A stretch of DNA of 64,000 nt from Cordilura impudica (taxonomy: Eukaryota > Arthropoda > Insecta > Diptera > Scathophagidae): positions 4,270,001 to 4,334,000 of the forward strand of contig OY821519.1 of NCBI GenBank assembly GCA_963682025.1, given 5' to 3'. The notes beneath the pieces were generated by a model. The model was not told the DNA's origin. It searched no databases and worked only from the letters and a program-made list of their open reading frames with translations. Below are positions 10,390-20,664 of the stretch, piece by piece (position 1 is the first letter of the stretch; each line of letters begins with the position of its first letter). The position numbers and the translations under genes were made by a program.

Positions 10390-10985
10390 CAGTAAAATAT
10401 GTGTAAACTCTGGGTGCGAGTAGGACAATTGTTTGTAAAACCGCTGTTGTTAATTTTGGGTTTAAATTTGAAGATGGACTTCGCTCCTGGAAATCTGTAT
10501 AGGGAAAAATTGGGATTTCTTTTAGGGGTTTTTTTTTTCTTCATAGACTTATTTGCAATCGTCATGGATTGACACATTGCATAAAATCTCAAGAAGTTTA
10601 GGGTTTGAGTTGAGGGAAAAAATTAAAAAATAAAAAGACAATTAGTTAGGGTTAAATTGTAATTTATTTAAATTTAATGAGATCTGGAGATGCTCACCGT
10701 TGGTGCGTTGAAAATCAAGTGAAGTGATTTCTACCACCGTAACTTCTTGCTTCGGGTTACATTCGTTAATTTCATTTCTTATTCGAAAACTTACATGGTA
10801 GAAAAAAAAAAGTATTAATTCACTTGTAAAAAGGGTATTGATTACATTGAAAGTTATCGATATTAAACGTTTCTTTTAATTCATAAATTATTTTAAGTTT
10901 GTAGTGTTAAATTTATAGTGGCTAAAATATTGGTTTTAGACAATATGTTTTAATTTTTTTAATTCATATATTCCAAGCAAAAAAC
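10390..10985. other. Unidentified insert inside the old hAT
   Basis: This lies between the middle and C-terminal hAT blocks. It contains poly-T at 10529-10540 and no recognisable protein or terminal repeats. Confidence 0.35.
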
Positions 10986-11571
10986 CCTTGATCCACATAC
11001 TTCATGCGAAATCAGTTAAAATATTTTTAAAATTGGGCCAAAATTGTATTAAAAAAACTGAACTAAAAACTAATTGCTTAGTTCACTCTCCACATATTTC
11101 GCTGTTTTGTCGGCAACGAATGCGAGAGTATTTAAAGACTTTGCCAGAACATAACGTAAATCTGATTAAGACGGACTGTCTTAAATTTTACTTAACGGCT
11201 TTAGAAAAAATCCAAAAAAGACTTCCACTGCAAACAGATAATATCTTTAAAGAAATTGAATTTCTAAATCCTAGTGTGCTTTTGGAGAAAATTAACATGA
11301 ATTTAAGTTTGATATTATGTGTAAAAAGTTTAATTTAAACATATGTAAATGATCTTGCCCATGAATGGCGAACATTAGAGTACAATTTTTCTAAAGATGA
11401 AATAAAGAAGTTAAAAAACTTTGATATAGTTCAACTATGGTCTAAAATAATTAAAATGCGAAATTTGTATGATGAATTAATAGTGCCTAATTTTTCAAAA
11501 TTAGTAAAAATATTATTTTCACTGCGTCACGCAAACGCAGATGCTGAGCGAATTTTCTCTACTATCAGATT

Positions 11572-11940
11572 CCAGCCCTCGAAATTCGAGTGCAAACTCT
11601 AGGAAATTTTATTTTTCATTAAATAAAGACCCTAAAGGTATACTAATCAATTATAGCCAATTCAAAAATCAACACAAAGAAACAAACTCATTTTTATTAG
11701 AAAGCCATTAACAAATTTAATAAACACATACATAGCATATTGTATAATTTTATGTATGTGTTAGTACCAAATTTAAATGCAATTTACTCAAAATAAAGGA
11801 AAAAATTTAAAAATCTGTAAATCTGCAGACCGGCTAAAAAGAAATATCTTTCACATAGTATACGTTTGGTCAATATCGGGATAAAACGGTAGAACAAAAC
11901 ATCGGTCACAAGAAATCGCATAGCCTATTAATATTATACA
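11572..11940 (-). mobile_element. Non-autonomous Helitron (family R), copy 1
   Basis: Reverse-strand copy of a 366-369-bp family also found at 38229-38594 and 60027-62312. On its own strand it starts T[C/G]TATAATATTAATAGGC and ends after a hairpin (CTCGAATTTCGAG, about 11 nt upstream of the end) with TCTG[C/A]TAG, between a flanking A and T. TC start, CTAG end, subterminal hairpin and A|T insertion without target duplication are Helitron hallmarks. Removal rejoins the hAT dimerisation motif in frame. Confidence 0.75.
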
Positions 11941-12331
11941 TAATCACAGACGTTAGAACTAAAAAAAGAAATAAACTAAGTCATATAATTTAAAATTCAA
12001 TTTACATAATAAGATCGTTTATGCAATGCCAAGAAATAGACTGCACTAAATTTAAATTAAATCCGGCACATTTTGAAAAAAATATGCACCAACAATCTCT
12101 ACAAGTGATTACTTTAATATGTAATATGTTCCTTAATTTATTTTTCTCATTATTTTAAGTTTTATTTAACATTCAATGTACAAAAAGTGAAAAAATTTTA
12201 TTTTCTTTTTAAAGTTTTTTTTTTTTTTTTAATTTTAGCAGTTGGGCTCCTCTTTGGAAAATGTAGGGGAAAAGGAATATTTTTTTTAGATTTGTAGGTT
12301 TAAAAAAATACAAAGTTGGCAACACTGGTCT

Positions 12332-12523
12332 CAATTGATCGACCAGACAGACAGATATAAAAGTTCTGAAGAAATTAAAGGATGCAGCAATTAATAAGTT
12401 ATTACAACAAAAAAAAAACTCAAAAAATGATAATCAATAATTTCCTTGCCTAAAATATTTATTTACTCTACTGATAATATTTGTGCAATGAGTTGAAGTA
12501 TATAACTATTTTCGTAAAGTAAA
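12332..12523. other. AT-rich sequence between the old hAT and the Tigger-like element
   Basis: Nothing coding is seen. Confidence 0.4.
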
Positions 12524-12606
12524 TACAGTCGAAACTCTCTATAACGAATTCCAAGGGACTGAATATTTACTTCGCTATAAAGAAATTTTGTTCCTTTTAA
12601 CATTTT

Positions 12607-14594
12607 TTATTTGTAGTAGTCAGTAATTTTGGTTTGAAGTACATTTTTCCACTTTTCTTCTTCAATATAATTTTCTAATACATTTATGCCCGTTTTCTCA
12701 ATAGGCGATTATCTTTTATCCCAACGAGAAACTGCCGATTAAAGAAATTTGGTTTTTTCAATGTCTGGTTTGCTTATATTTTGTCGCAAAGCTAACCGGC
12801 ACTCATCTGTCAGTTATTTATTTATCGTACAGATAAATTATTCTCCCAACTTTCATATCAAGTTTGAGAGGCGTTGCCCACTGAAAATAATTCTCCCAAC
12901 GTTCATATGTATTTTGAGAGGCATTGCCAACTGAAAATAATGTTTTTGTCGGTACATTGCGAAAACCAAAATTGTTAACCGGCAGTTTATCGGTACAATA
13001 AATTTATGTCCTGGTTAAGTAACAGGCAGTTTGACGATACATTGAGAAAACCGGCATTAGAGAAGTAAACACAGTATTTGGAACGTTGGTTTTCATTTCC
13101 AAATAGGTACGGAAATCTTCAACTGATGAAGAAAGTTGTCCATATGTGGGTAACGGTTTCGCAACATTGGCAGATTCTTCTTCGTATTCATCGGAATCTG
13201 TTAAAAGAGAAATAATAATGTACATCAGAAAATTATTAGCCATGGATTTTCTTTATTATTGTTTCTTTACCTGAGATAGCTGGTGCCCCAAAACTTTCTT
13301 GAACACTTTCGAGGATATCTTCATCGGAAGGGTTGTTTGTGGTAATGACATCACAGTCAACATTGATGTAGTCTTTAAATGTTGCATTAATATTAGCAAC
13401 TGTTTTAAATGAAGACTCTAAAAAGGCCAAGTGGGATAGTGATAGTCTTCTTCGTGCCAAGGCATACTGTTGTTCGTTGTGGTACCAACTTTTACAAATC
13501 CTGCTTTTCTAAAACAGTTTGCAATTGTCTCGGATTTTACACTGACATTCCACACTTTTCTTAGGTTTCGTTTGGCATCCAGCAAATTTATGGGCGTGGG
13601 AGGTTCTTTATCCTCCATTTGTAAGAAAATGTTTGCGAAAATGCGTTTTCTGTATTGCGTTTTATTGTTACAAATTATGCCCTGATCCATTGGCTGAAGT
13701 AACGAAGTCATGTTGGGTGGGAAATAAGCAATATCAATATTTTTCAATTGGTCCTTAACATCCCTAGGGTGCGCAGCGCAGTTGTCAACAAAAAGCAAAA
13801 CACTTCTTTGTTGAGAAGCAAACTCTCGGTCCAATTTCAACAGCCATTTCAAGAAAATCTTGCTTGTCATCCATGCTTTCGTATTAAATTCATAACTCAC
13901 GTCTAGAGATTTGATTCCTTTAAAGCATCTCGGACTCTTGGCCTTTCCTATGATAAGCAATTTAATTTTCTCCGATCCGGTGGCATGCACCACCATATTG
14001 GTAATCCTCTCTTTGCTGTTTTTCCCCCACATCACTTCTCATATTTAAACGCCATCGTTTTATTTGATAAGCACTTAAAAAACAAACCCGTCTCATCGGC
14101 GTTAAAGATGTCGTTTTTGTCATATTTTTCTAACAATTTTGGCAAGACATTCGTCACTCATTCATCTCGAGTTTGGATGTTGGCGGCAGCACTTTCACCA
14201 CACAATGTTTTTTGAAGAATACCGTGACGATTTTTAAATTTTTCAAGCCAGCCTACACTTGCTTCAAATTCTCCGTGGCCCAATGCTTCAGCGAATTGTT
14301 TTGCTTTTTCTCTCAGTATTGGTCCAGACAGAGGAAGATTCCTACCACGTGCGGCGAATACCCATTTCAGCATTGCTTCATCAATATCCTCAAAGGTACA
14401 AGTTCGAAGCTTCTTGCGTTTAATACTGGATGCAATATCTGTGACACTGGTTAAAAGCTTATCCCTGTTTTTTAAAATCGTAGATAAGCTACCAAATTGC
14501 TTAGCAATGTCTTTTTTTTTTAAGCTTTTCCCTTTTCAACTTCTTTTATGATCAATAGCTTTTTTTCCACAGTAATACTTATGCGCGGCGTCAT
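12607..14594 (-). pseudogene. Tigger/pogo-like transposase with C-terminal intron and PIP-box
   Basis: ATG 14594-14592 starts MTPRISITVEKKLLIIKEVE (CENP-B-type HTH). An A9 run (about 14512-14520) shifts the frame; KKKDIAKQFGSLSTILKNRD and the second HTH (ILREKAKQFAEALG) follow. The catalytic domain has IFNADETGLF, LLLFVDNCAAHP and LLQPMDQGI, an Asp triad as in DDD pogo enzymes. Damage: TGA after IQTRDE (probably TGG originally), a TGA and shift near 14040, and a shift near 13460. A GT-AG intron (about 13273-13202, CTCAG|GTAAAG...TTTAACAG|ATTCC) joins GAPAIS to DSDEYEEES. The frame runs to VFTSL, is broken by the MITE at 12687-13056, and resumes NVLENYIEEEKWKN, ending QTKITDYYK at TAA 12607-12609. 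QTKITDYY fits the PCNA-binding consensus known at the C-terminus of pogo transposase. Confidence 0.88.
12687..13056. mobile_element. 370-bp Harbinger-like MITE (family H), copy 1
   Basis: Ends TGCCCGTTTTCTCAAT / ATTGAGAAAACCGGCA, with TTA duplicated on both sides (12684-12686, 13057-13059). An internal block (AATAATTCTCCCAAC through GCCAACTGA) is duplicated in tandem. Copies at 42823-43192 and 61219-61588 are also exactly 370 bp, each flanked by a TWA trinucleotide duplication. Confidence 0.9.
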
Positions 14595-14951
14595 TTTACA
14601 ACTTACTATTACGATATGCAAAGGCAAACTGATAGCGACTGCAAGAAATGTGAGAGATGGTAATGATTCCAGTTGTCACTTGCATAGTTCGGTGGTTCCC
14701 CAAAATACTGATGTAAATAATAACGAAAAATTATTTGAATAAATTCGTTATATGCAGATTGAAAACGCTTCAATCTTGAAGTTACGGTCGCAAAAATGCT
14801 TCGTTATAAGGAAATATTCGCTATAGCGAAATTCGTTATATGGAGATTATAATACACTCAAAGTAGACCCAAAACACAGCGTTCTTATAATTGCTTCGCA
14901 ATGAAGAAAACTTCGTTATATAGGAGTGCGTTATAGAGAGATTCGACTGTA

Positions 14952-16228
14952 CCTACATATTTAATATAAAAAGTGAATTTGAATTTTAAAGTTTGCAATA
15001 TATTATACGTTATGTTGCAAATACCAAGAGTTTCAATACTTTCTAGACTTCTTTCAGAAAACAAAAACACAGTATGGCGTTACACATTTTTACAATCGAA
15101 AATGTAACCAAATTTGATTTTATTTTATTAGTTCACAATTTCACAAATTCACTGTATTTTCTTGGATCTACTACCTATTAATATTCAAAATATTTGGAAA
15201 CAACCGTTAGCATTAACAGATTATTTTTCTAATTGTTTAAACCCTTCAAGTGTTCAATGCATTAGGTTAATGTGTCACCCGCCTTCAAATACACGAAAAA
15301 CAAAAACCCAATTGGTGTGTATAACAAACACAACTACATTTGTGTATATACTCACTCGCATGTAGGCATGTAATCATCTCTTACTAACATCATTTATAAC
15401 TGCTTAATGTGTTGATGACCTTAGTCATTTAACAAGAAAACAAAAATAACAACAGAAAACGGAAAAAAAAAACGTAAAACCAACAAAATAAATGCATTAT
15501 TTTTGACGGCAAACACAACTATTGGAAATAAAAATATTTATTTTTATATATCCGACGTCGAAATAAGGGGTGTCCAAAATGGCGAAATTTTTATTTTTAA
15601 TTTTCAGTAAAATATATTAAAGTGCAGGGATGTAAGATTGAGATGGATAATTTACTTTACGATTCAAGATAAAATCAAATTTTTATGAGATATTTCCATA
15701 TACATATAGTTATGCCACAAGTACGTAGTTTAAATGATACAAAAGTGTAAACGTTTTCAAAATCATTGTTAATTTGGCTCACCCTATTTCATATTGTATT
15801 GATGGCGGTTCGAGTTCATATGAATAAACGAAATGGTATGTTCCAAAAATATAACATAAATCAATCATACTTTATGGAGTTTCATTAAGTTTCCCAGTCA
15901 GCATTTTATGAAATTAGTGATCATATTCGAGTCTTTTTCGTCTACTCTGCGCGATTAAAACAATCATATATGAGATCATTTTCTGATCATAAAAAATTCT
16001 TTTGTTGGCAGAAAATGGTACCCGACCCACAACTCTGCTTGAAGATTCTTTTATTACCCGCTTTTGTGATCAGTTTTCGCTCATTTTCGAGTAATTTTAT
16101 AATAATATCTTAATAAATTTCAAGATTTTGTGGAGTAATTTTTCAGCCGTATATCTAAATCGTTTGCATTACAACAAATAAAATATTTAATTAAGGTATA
16201 TTTAAATAAGTTTATTAAAAAAGAATTT
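14952..16228. other. AT-rich sequence, no gene seen
   Basis: Only short open frames are present and no repeat of the window is recognised. Confidence 0.4.
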
Positions 16229-16312
16229 TAAGGGCCGAGTTGATTTTGAATAAAACACAAATTATTTAGGAAATTATTGTCATTTCTTTCTATTATGATA
16301 ATATGGTATGGT

Positions 16313-17053
16313 TCAATTATGTATGGAACAAATATCGGCACACCTCCATCCGTCCAAATTTTCGATGACGCTGAAGCATAATTGAGGTTCTATGCCGTTA
16401 ATGTGCCGAATTATCTCATCCTTCAGCTCCTGAATTATTGCTGGCTTATCGACGTAAACCTTTTCTGTCAAATAACCCCAAAGAAAGAAGTCCAACAGTG
16501 TCAAATCACACGATCTTGGCAGCCAATTGACATCGCCACCACGTGAGATAACACGGCCATTGAATTTGTCGCGCAAAAGGGCCATTGTTTCGTTAGCTGT
16601 GTGGCAAGTGGCATCGTCCTGTTGAATCCACATATCGTGCACATCCATATCTTCCAATTCGAGACATAAAAAGTTCGTTATCATCTTACGATAGCGAACA
16701 CCATTCACAGTAACTGCCTGACGTGCCTCATTTTGGAAAAAATACGGCCCGATGATGCCGCCAGCCCATAAACCGCACCAACAGTCACTCTTTGTAGGTG
16801 CATTGGTTTTTCGACAATCACTCTTGGATTATCACTCGCCCAAATGCGGCAATTCTGCTTATTTACGAATCCACTGTGGTGAAAATATGCCTCATCACTG
16901 AAGATGATTTTCTTCGAAAATGGATCATCCACTGTTGCGATTACTTGCCACGATTCTGATCATTGACGACGTTTGGAATGGTCAAGAGGCTTTAGTTCTT
17001 GAGTCAATTGCACCTTGTAAGCGTGTAAATGCAAGTCTTTATGCATAATGTTC
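16313..17053 (-). pseudogene. Mariner transposase, C-terminal part
   Basis: After the MULE the protein continues NIMHKDLHLHAYKVQLTQEL, meets a TGA after KRRQ, then DDPFSKKIIFSDEAYFHHSG (first Asp block). A frameshift near 16780 precedes WAGGIIGPYFFQNEARQAV. Then come IQQDDATCHTA (second Asp) and WLPRSCDLTLLDFFLWGY (third Asp). I count 41 residues between the second and third Asp, the signature reported for the rosa mariners of tephritid flies. It ends at 16313. Frameshift and stop make it non-functional. Confidence 0.85.
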
Positions 17054-17264
17054 GAGAGGGTGCCTTAACACCGAGTGTCATAAAGTCGAATAGACCTTAA
17101 GGCCCACTCAATCGGACATAATGTCAAATTTTCAAAATTGAGACATAAAGCCGATTTCCGATTTGTATCGATTGAGACTTAAAGTCAAATTTTAAAAAGC
17201 AAATGAGACTTAAAGTCAATTTTTTTGATTAAGCAAAAGTACCATTAATTTTTTTGTTTTTTGT

Positions 17265-17585
17265 TATACAAATATATTAATTTTTTTTGTTTTGTTTTTT
17301 TGTTTTTTTTTTTTTGTTTTTTATTTATTTTTATTGTTGTTTCTTTTTTGTTACAAAATTAAATACAAATCCAAACAACAGAAAATATACAACAGAAAAT
17401 GATTTAAATGAAAATTAGGGATTTTTCCTTTTACAGAATGTTTTAATTGAAAATTAGGGATTTTCCCTTTTACAGAAAATTAGCAATCCTAATGGCATTT
17501 TTTTTATAATACAAATATTACAATAGATTAACAAACAAAAATTACAAAATTCAATTAAATTTTATGTTGGTGGTAAAACACCACA
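17265..17585. repeat. T-rich non-coding end of the MULE
   Basis: Poly-T/TTTTTG stretch (17275-17350), then two copies of the subterminal repeat GAAAATTAGGGATTTT (17410, 17449), inverted relative to the copies at 19785-19975. Confidence 0.7.
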
Positions 17586-17599
17586 AAACAAAACATCTA

Positions 17600-19550
17600 T
17601 TAAAAAAAAATTGATTGAACATCTATAATGATAGCTCGGCAAACTGGACACAAAGTTTTCATTCCTAACGAATCATTGGTGTTTTTCATATGTTCATAGC
17701 AATGTGTACAAATTTTGAAGTGTTTACATGGGTTGAAAAGTAGCTGCCTTTCCCTGTCGCAACAAATTATACATAACAAACTTTGTTGCGTTTGTAGACT
17801 ATTATTCATCTTATTCATCAATTCATGTTCTCCACTTGCTTCAATATTTTCATCATTATCATCATCGTCATCATCATCAGAAGTGTGGATCTCATTAATG
17901 TAATTTTCTGCAATCAGGCAGTTGTTCATATTAGAAAACTGGGTGAGAATTTCCATTAAATTTATTTTCTTTTGTTTTAATAAGGAGAGTTGATTTTGTA
18001 TAAAACAATCACGACGATAACTTATTGTTTCTCTCTTTCTATACAATGAAGAACAGCCAGAAATTGATTTTAAAAAATCAATACTCTTTTCCGAATCGAT
18101 TTCCAACAACATGTCCAAAAATTTTAAAAAATTTCCGCGTTTGGGAAGCTTTGAGTTTAAACGGCTGTGAAAACTTTCTGCCGAATTAGTAGTCCTAATA
18201 GGCTCTTTATATACTGTGAAGTTCTCAGGTTTTACCTAATTTAGTATAATGGTGTAATGATGTAATAATAAAAAATAAAAAATTTTAAATTTTTTTAGTT
18301 CGTTATAGCCAAATTAAAAAATATTTTACATACTTTCTTCATCCACTGACGATTAAAATAACTAATGAAAGGCCTGAAGATGCTTTCAGTGGTATTTTCT
18401 TTGAAATATTTATCAGCCATAGCTTCTCTTTCTAATTCCTGGTAAGCGCTTACAATATTTGCGGGACGCAGCAACGGTAAATACATAAATTTCGAAAATA
18501 ACTTTTTGAATTCTTTATTCGTGTTAAATTGTGTTTTGAAATAAGGAATTTTAGATACTTTTCGCCGGAGCGCATTTGTGTAGTGGAACCAACATCCTAT
18601 TAATTTTACGCCTGGATACACACATTTAACAGAATTTCTTAAGCCGGACTCAAAATCAGTAATTACTGAATTTGGCTTCAGATCCAATACATTTGCTTTT
18701 AAATAGTTGAGAAGATGTAAATAAGTCGCCTCTGATTTTGTTGACATCAGCACATATATAAACGGATACGCCTGAAAATAAGAAAATTGAAATTAAATGG
18801 TGTTTGCAATATATTCAAATTATAATAATTAATACTTACGTGGTTTGCGTGAACGATATGTATAATTAACAATTGCTTAAAATTTTTCCAAAATGGTATA
18901 ATATTAAAAGTGCCATCAATAATATAGTTTCTCTCTTCCGAAGTGCTTAAATTTCTTATAGATTTAGAAATAGATGGTGATACGAATACCGAATATGAAA
19001 AATTTGTTTCTATAATCGTGTCGATGTAAAAATTTTCTTTGGGATCATATCTAGACATAGTAAATTGTTTTTTTATTACTTCATGTTTAAAAATTTCTAC
19101 TATTTCCTCGAAAGTTGTCGGTTGTTTGGGATATTTTTCATTTTTAATTCTTAACAAATTTCTACGCAATGTACCAAATTCTACATATTGTGCCGATGTT
19201 TTTAATTTTTTTTACTCTTCATCATATATTTCACGTACACTTGATCTTTTGAGAGGTGCATTTTTCACTTCATTTTTTATTGCATTAATTAATTTTAATT
19301 TTTCAAATAATTCAACTTGCTCTTCATGATTATGAACCTTATTTAAAATTTTACGACAATATGAGACGCTGTTGAAGTCAACTGCAACCGCAGCTTTGCA
19401 GTTAACATTATAACAGTAATAATATTTTACATTTTTAATAGTATTTTTATATTTATAAATTTGCTTTTCATTATCAATATATAATAGTTGACTGTTTTTA
19501 CGAAATCCTGGTATAATACGATACTCAAATATTGTATTCAAATCTTCCAT
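17600..19550 (-). CDS. MULE transposase with FLYWCH and C-terminal RING domains
   Basis: Three exons: 19550-18840, 18771-18334 and 18235-17600. The introns (68 and 98 nt) have GTAAGT...TTTTCAG and GTATGT...AATTAG borders and are phase 0; exons of 711, 438 and 636 nt give about 594 codons. Domains: FLYWCH-type zinc finger (residues about 12-75: YYCYNVNC...NKVHNH); MULE catalytic core with D212 (DGTF), D276 (TDFE), C297/H300 (GCWFH) and E403 (TNSAESFH); an acidic run near 503-512; a C3HC4 RING at 538-582 (CIIC, NPCKH, CTHC, CPVC) close to the C-terminus. The single defect seen is an in-frame TAA at codon 113 (19214-19212), probably a mutated Leu codon. MULE transposases normally lack a RING; such fingers usually act as E3 ubiquitin ligases, so the fusion suggests a link to ubiquitin. 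That role is inference. Confidence 0.85.
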
Positions 19551-19784
19551 TTTTATTTTTTTTTTTTAATTTTACCTAAACAACACGTGTATCACTATTA
19601 AACTATTAACATATATGTATGTAATATGAATTGATCAATATGATTGCCAAATGCACTTTTATAAAGTAATAATACAGGTTGACACATGTTATTAAAAACT
19701 TAGTTTAGTTCATCTAATTATAATGTTATATTATTATGATGATATTAAATTATTGCTAATTCATTTTTTCTTTATCGGTTTGTA

Positions 19785-19980
19785 AAAGGAAAAACATTCT
19801 GTAAAAGAGAAAATTCCTAATTTTCATTGAAAACATTCTGTGAAAGGGAAAATCCGTAATTTTCATTTAAGACATTCTGTAAAAGGGAAAATCCCTAATT
19901 TTCATTTAAAACATTCTGTAAAAGGGAAAATTCCTAATTTTCATTGAAAATATTCTGTAAAAGGAAAAACAAGTTTTTGT
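19785..19980 (+). repeat. Subterminal tandem repeat of the MULE, five copies
   Basis: Units of about 38-39 bp: CATTCTGTAAAAGGGAAAAT followed by CCCTAATTTTCATT, with small variations. They may be transposase-binding sites; this is inference. Confidence 0.75.
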
Positions 19981-20250
19981 TTTAATAATAATAAGCCTGT
20001 GTGTTTAAAAAATGTAGCCCTGTATTTTATTTTGAATATTTGTTAGCAGAGACACCAACCTAAGCCACGTAAACTAAAATCTCGCCGAAATGAGACATAA
20101 AGTCGAATTTTAATATTTACTTTGAGCCATAAAGCCGATTCGGCTTTACGTCTCAATATTAAAAAATTTGACTTTATGTCCCATTGAATGGGACTTAAGG
20201 CCTATTCGACTTTACGGCACTCGGCGTTGAGGCACCCTCTCATAATGTTC

Positions 20251-20567
20251 ATCAACGACGAGCGCGAGAGTTGCAATTATTGGGCACGACGACGAGTTGA
20301 GGTGGACGGCTCTTCAGCCACATTATCGCGAACAGCAGCAATATTTTCTGCAGTACGAGCTGTACGATCATGCAGTGGCATTTTCACATCTCGTACAGAC
20401 CCGGTTTGCTCAAATTTTTGCACGATTTTTCCGATTGTACGCACATTTGGACGATTAAATTGACCGAAAAAATCACGAAGTGCACGATATGCTTTTTGAT
20501 TTGAACGCCCATTTTCGTAATAAGCCTGAATAACTTTAACGCGTTGCTCGATTGTGTATCTTTCCAT
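20251..20567 (-). pseudogene. Mariner transposase, N-terminal part
   Basis: ATG 20567-20565 gives MERYTIEQRVKVIQAYYENG, a mariner DNA-binding helix-turn-helix, then NRPNVRTIGKIVQKFEQTGS, RTAENIAAVRDNV and STSTRRRAQ, up to the MULE target duplication at 20250. In-frame continuation is at 17053. It would bind the AGGGCCGA ends of its own element. Confidence 0.85.
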
Positions 20568-20664
20568 GGTTCAAATAGAGTTAGTCTGAAATTGAGAAAT
20601 GTCAAACGAAATGCAGAAAAAAACTTGACGTTTAGGTGTGGTTCACATTTAACATCGGCCCTTA

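Larger units (their letters stand above)
9352..12331 (+). pseudogene. Degenerate hAT transposase, split by a MITE and a Helitron
   Basis: ATG 9352 opens MSESSSSFEESNVQQK; after an A10 run (9395-9404) a one-base shift continues as LKGWLEEIKDD, then CKACGRIMNCGKSELKKH, a BED-like zinc finger. After removal of the MITE at 9673-9817 the frame continues ENFEIRLSVFFAEHN, later VLVDESTD (first Asp block, about 10006-10025, after another shift). Middle block RWLSRQKCVERILSSW is at about 10262-10310 and YVNDLAHEWRTLEYNFS at about 11343. The C-terminal dimerisation block HANADAERIFS is at 11531-11569; the Helitron at 11572-11940 splits it, and ITDVRTKKRNKLS follows at 11942. The right end may be GTTGGCAACACTG at about 12318-12330. 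About 600 bp at 10390-10980 does not match hAT and may be another insertion. The copy is dead. Confidence 0.8.
12526..14949 (-). mobile_element. Complete Tigger/pogo-like transposon
   Basis: It starts CAGTCGAAACTCTCTATAAC and ends CGTTATAGAGAGATTCGACTG with its last base at 14949, and is flanked by TA on both sides (12524-12525, 14950-14951), as expected for the Tc1/mariner superfamily. Subterminal CGTTATA motifs recur near the right end (14742, 14797, 14829, 14914). It carries a transposase gene on the - strand and a 370-bp MITE inserted in its last coding part. Confidence 0.93.
17054..20241 (-). mobile_element. Complete Mutator-like element (MULE) with RING-finger transposase
   Basis: The 3188-bp element begins GAGAGGGTGCCTTAACACCG and ends CGGCGTTGAGGCACCCTCTC. 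Similarity between the two ends extends for over 100 bp (shared TAAAGTCGAATAG, ACTTAAGGCC). It is flanked by the exact 9-bp duplication ATAATGTTC (17045-17053, 20242-20250), the length typical of MULEs. Inside the ends lie inverted subterminal arrays of a unit of about 39 bp (CATTCTGTAAAAGGGAAAAT; 17400-17480 and 19785-19975). It inserted into the mariner, whose protein rejoins in frame across the site. Confidence 0.95.
16231..20662 (-). mobile_element. Rosa-type (DD41D) mariner interrupted by a MULE
   Basis: Ends AGGGCCGAGTTGATTTT and (inverted) AGGGCCGATGTTAAATG are flanked by TA (16229-16230, 20663-20664). Without the MULE the element is about 1.24 kb, the usual mariner size. The transposase is in two parts on the - strand, 20567-20251 and 17053-16313. 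Confidence 0.87.

Noticed and set aside
14173..14454. Plus-strand open frame of 93 codons
   Set aside because: Antisense to the Tigger-like helix-turn-helix coding region.
20188..20463. Plus-strand frame of 91 codons
   Set aside because: It crosses the MULE/mariner border and is antisense to the mariner N-terminus.
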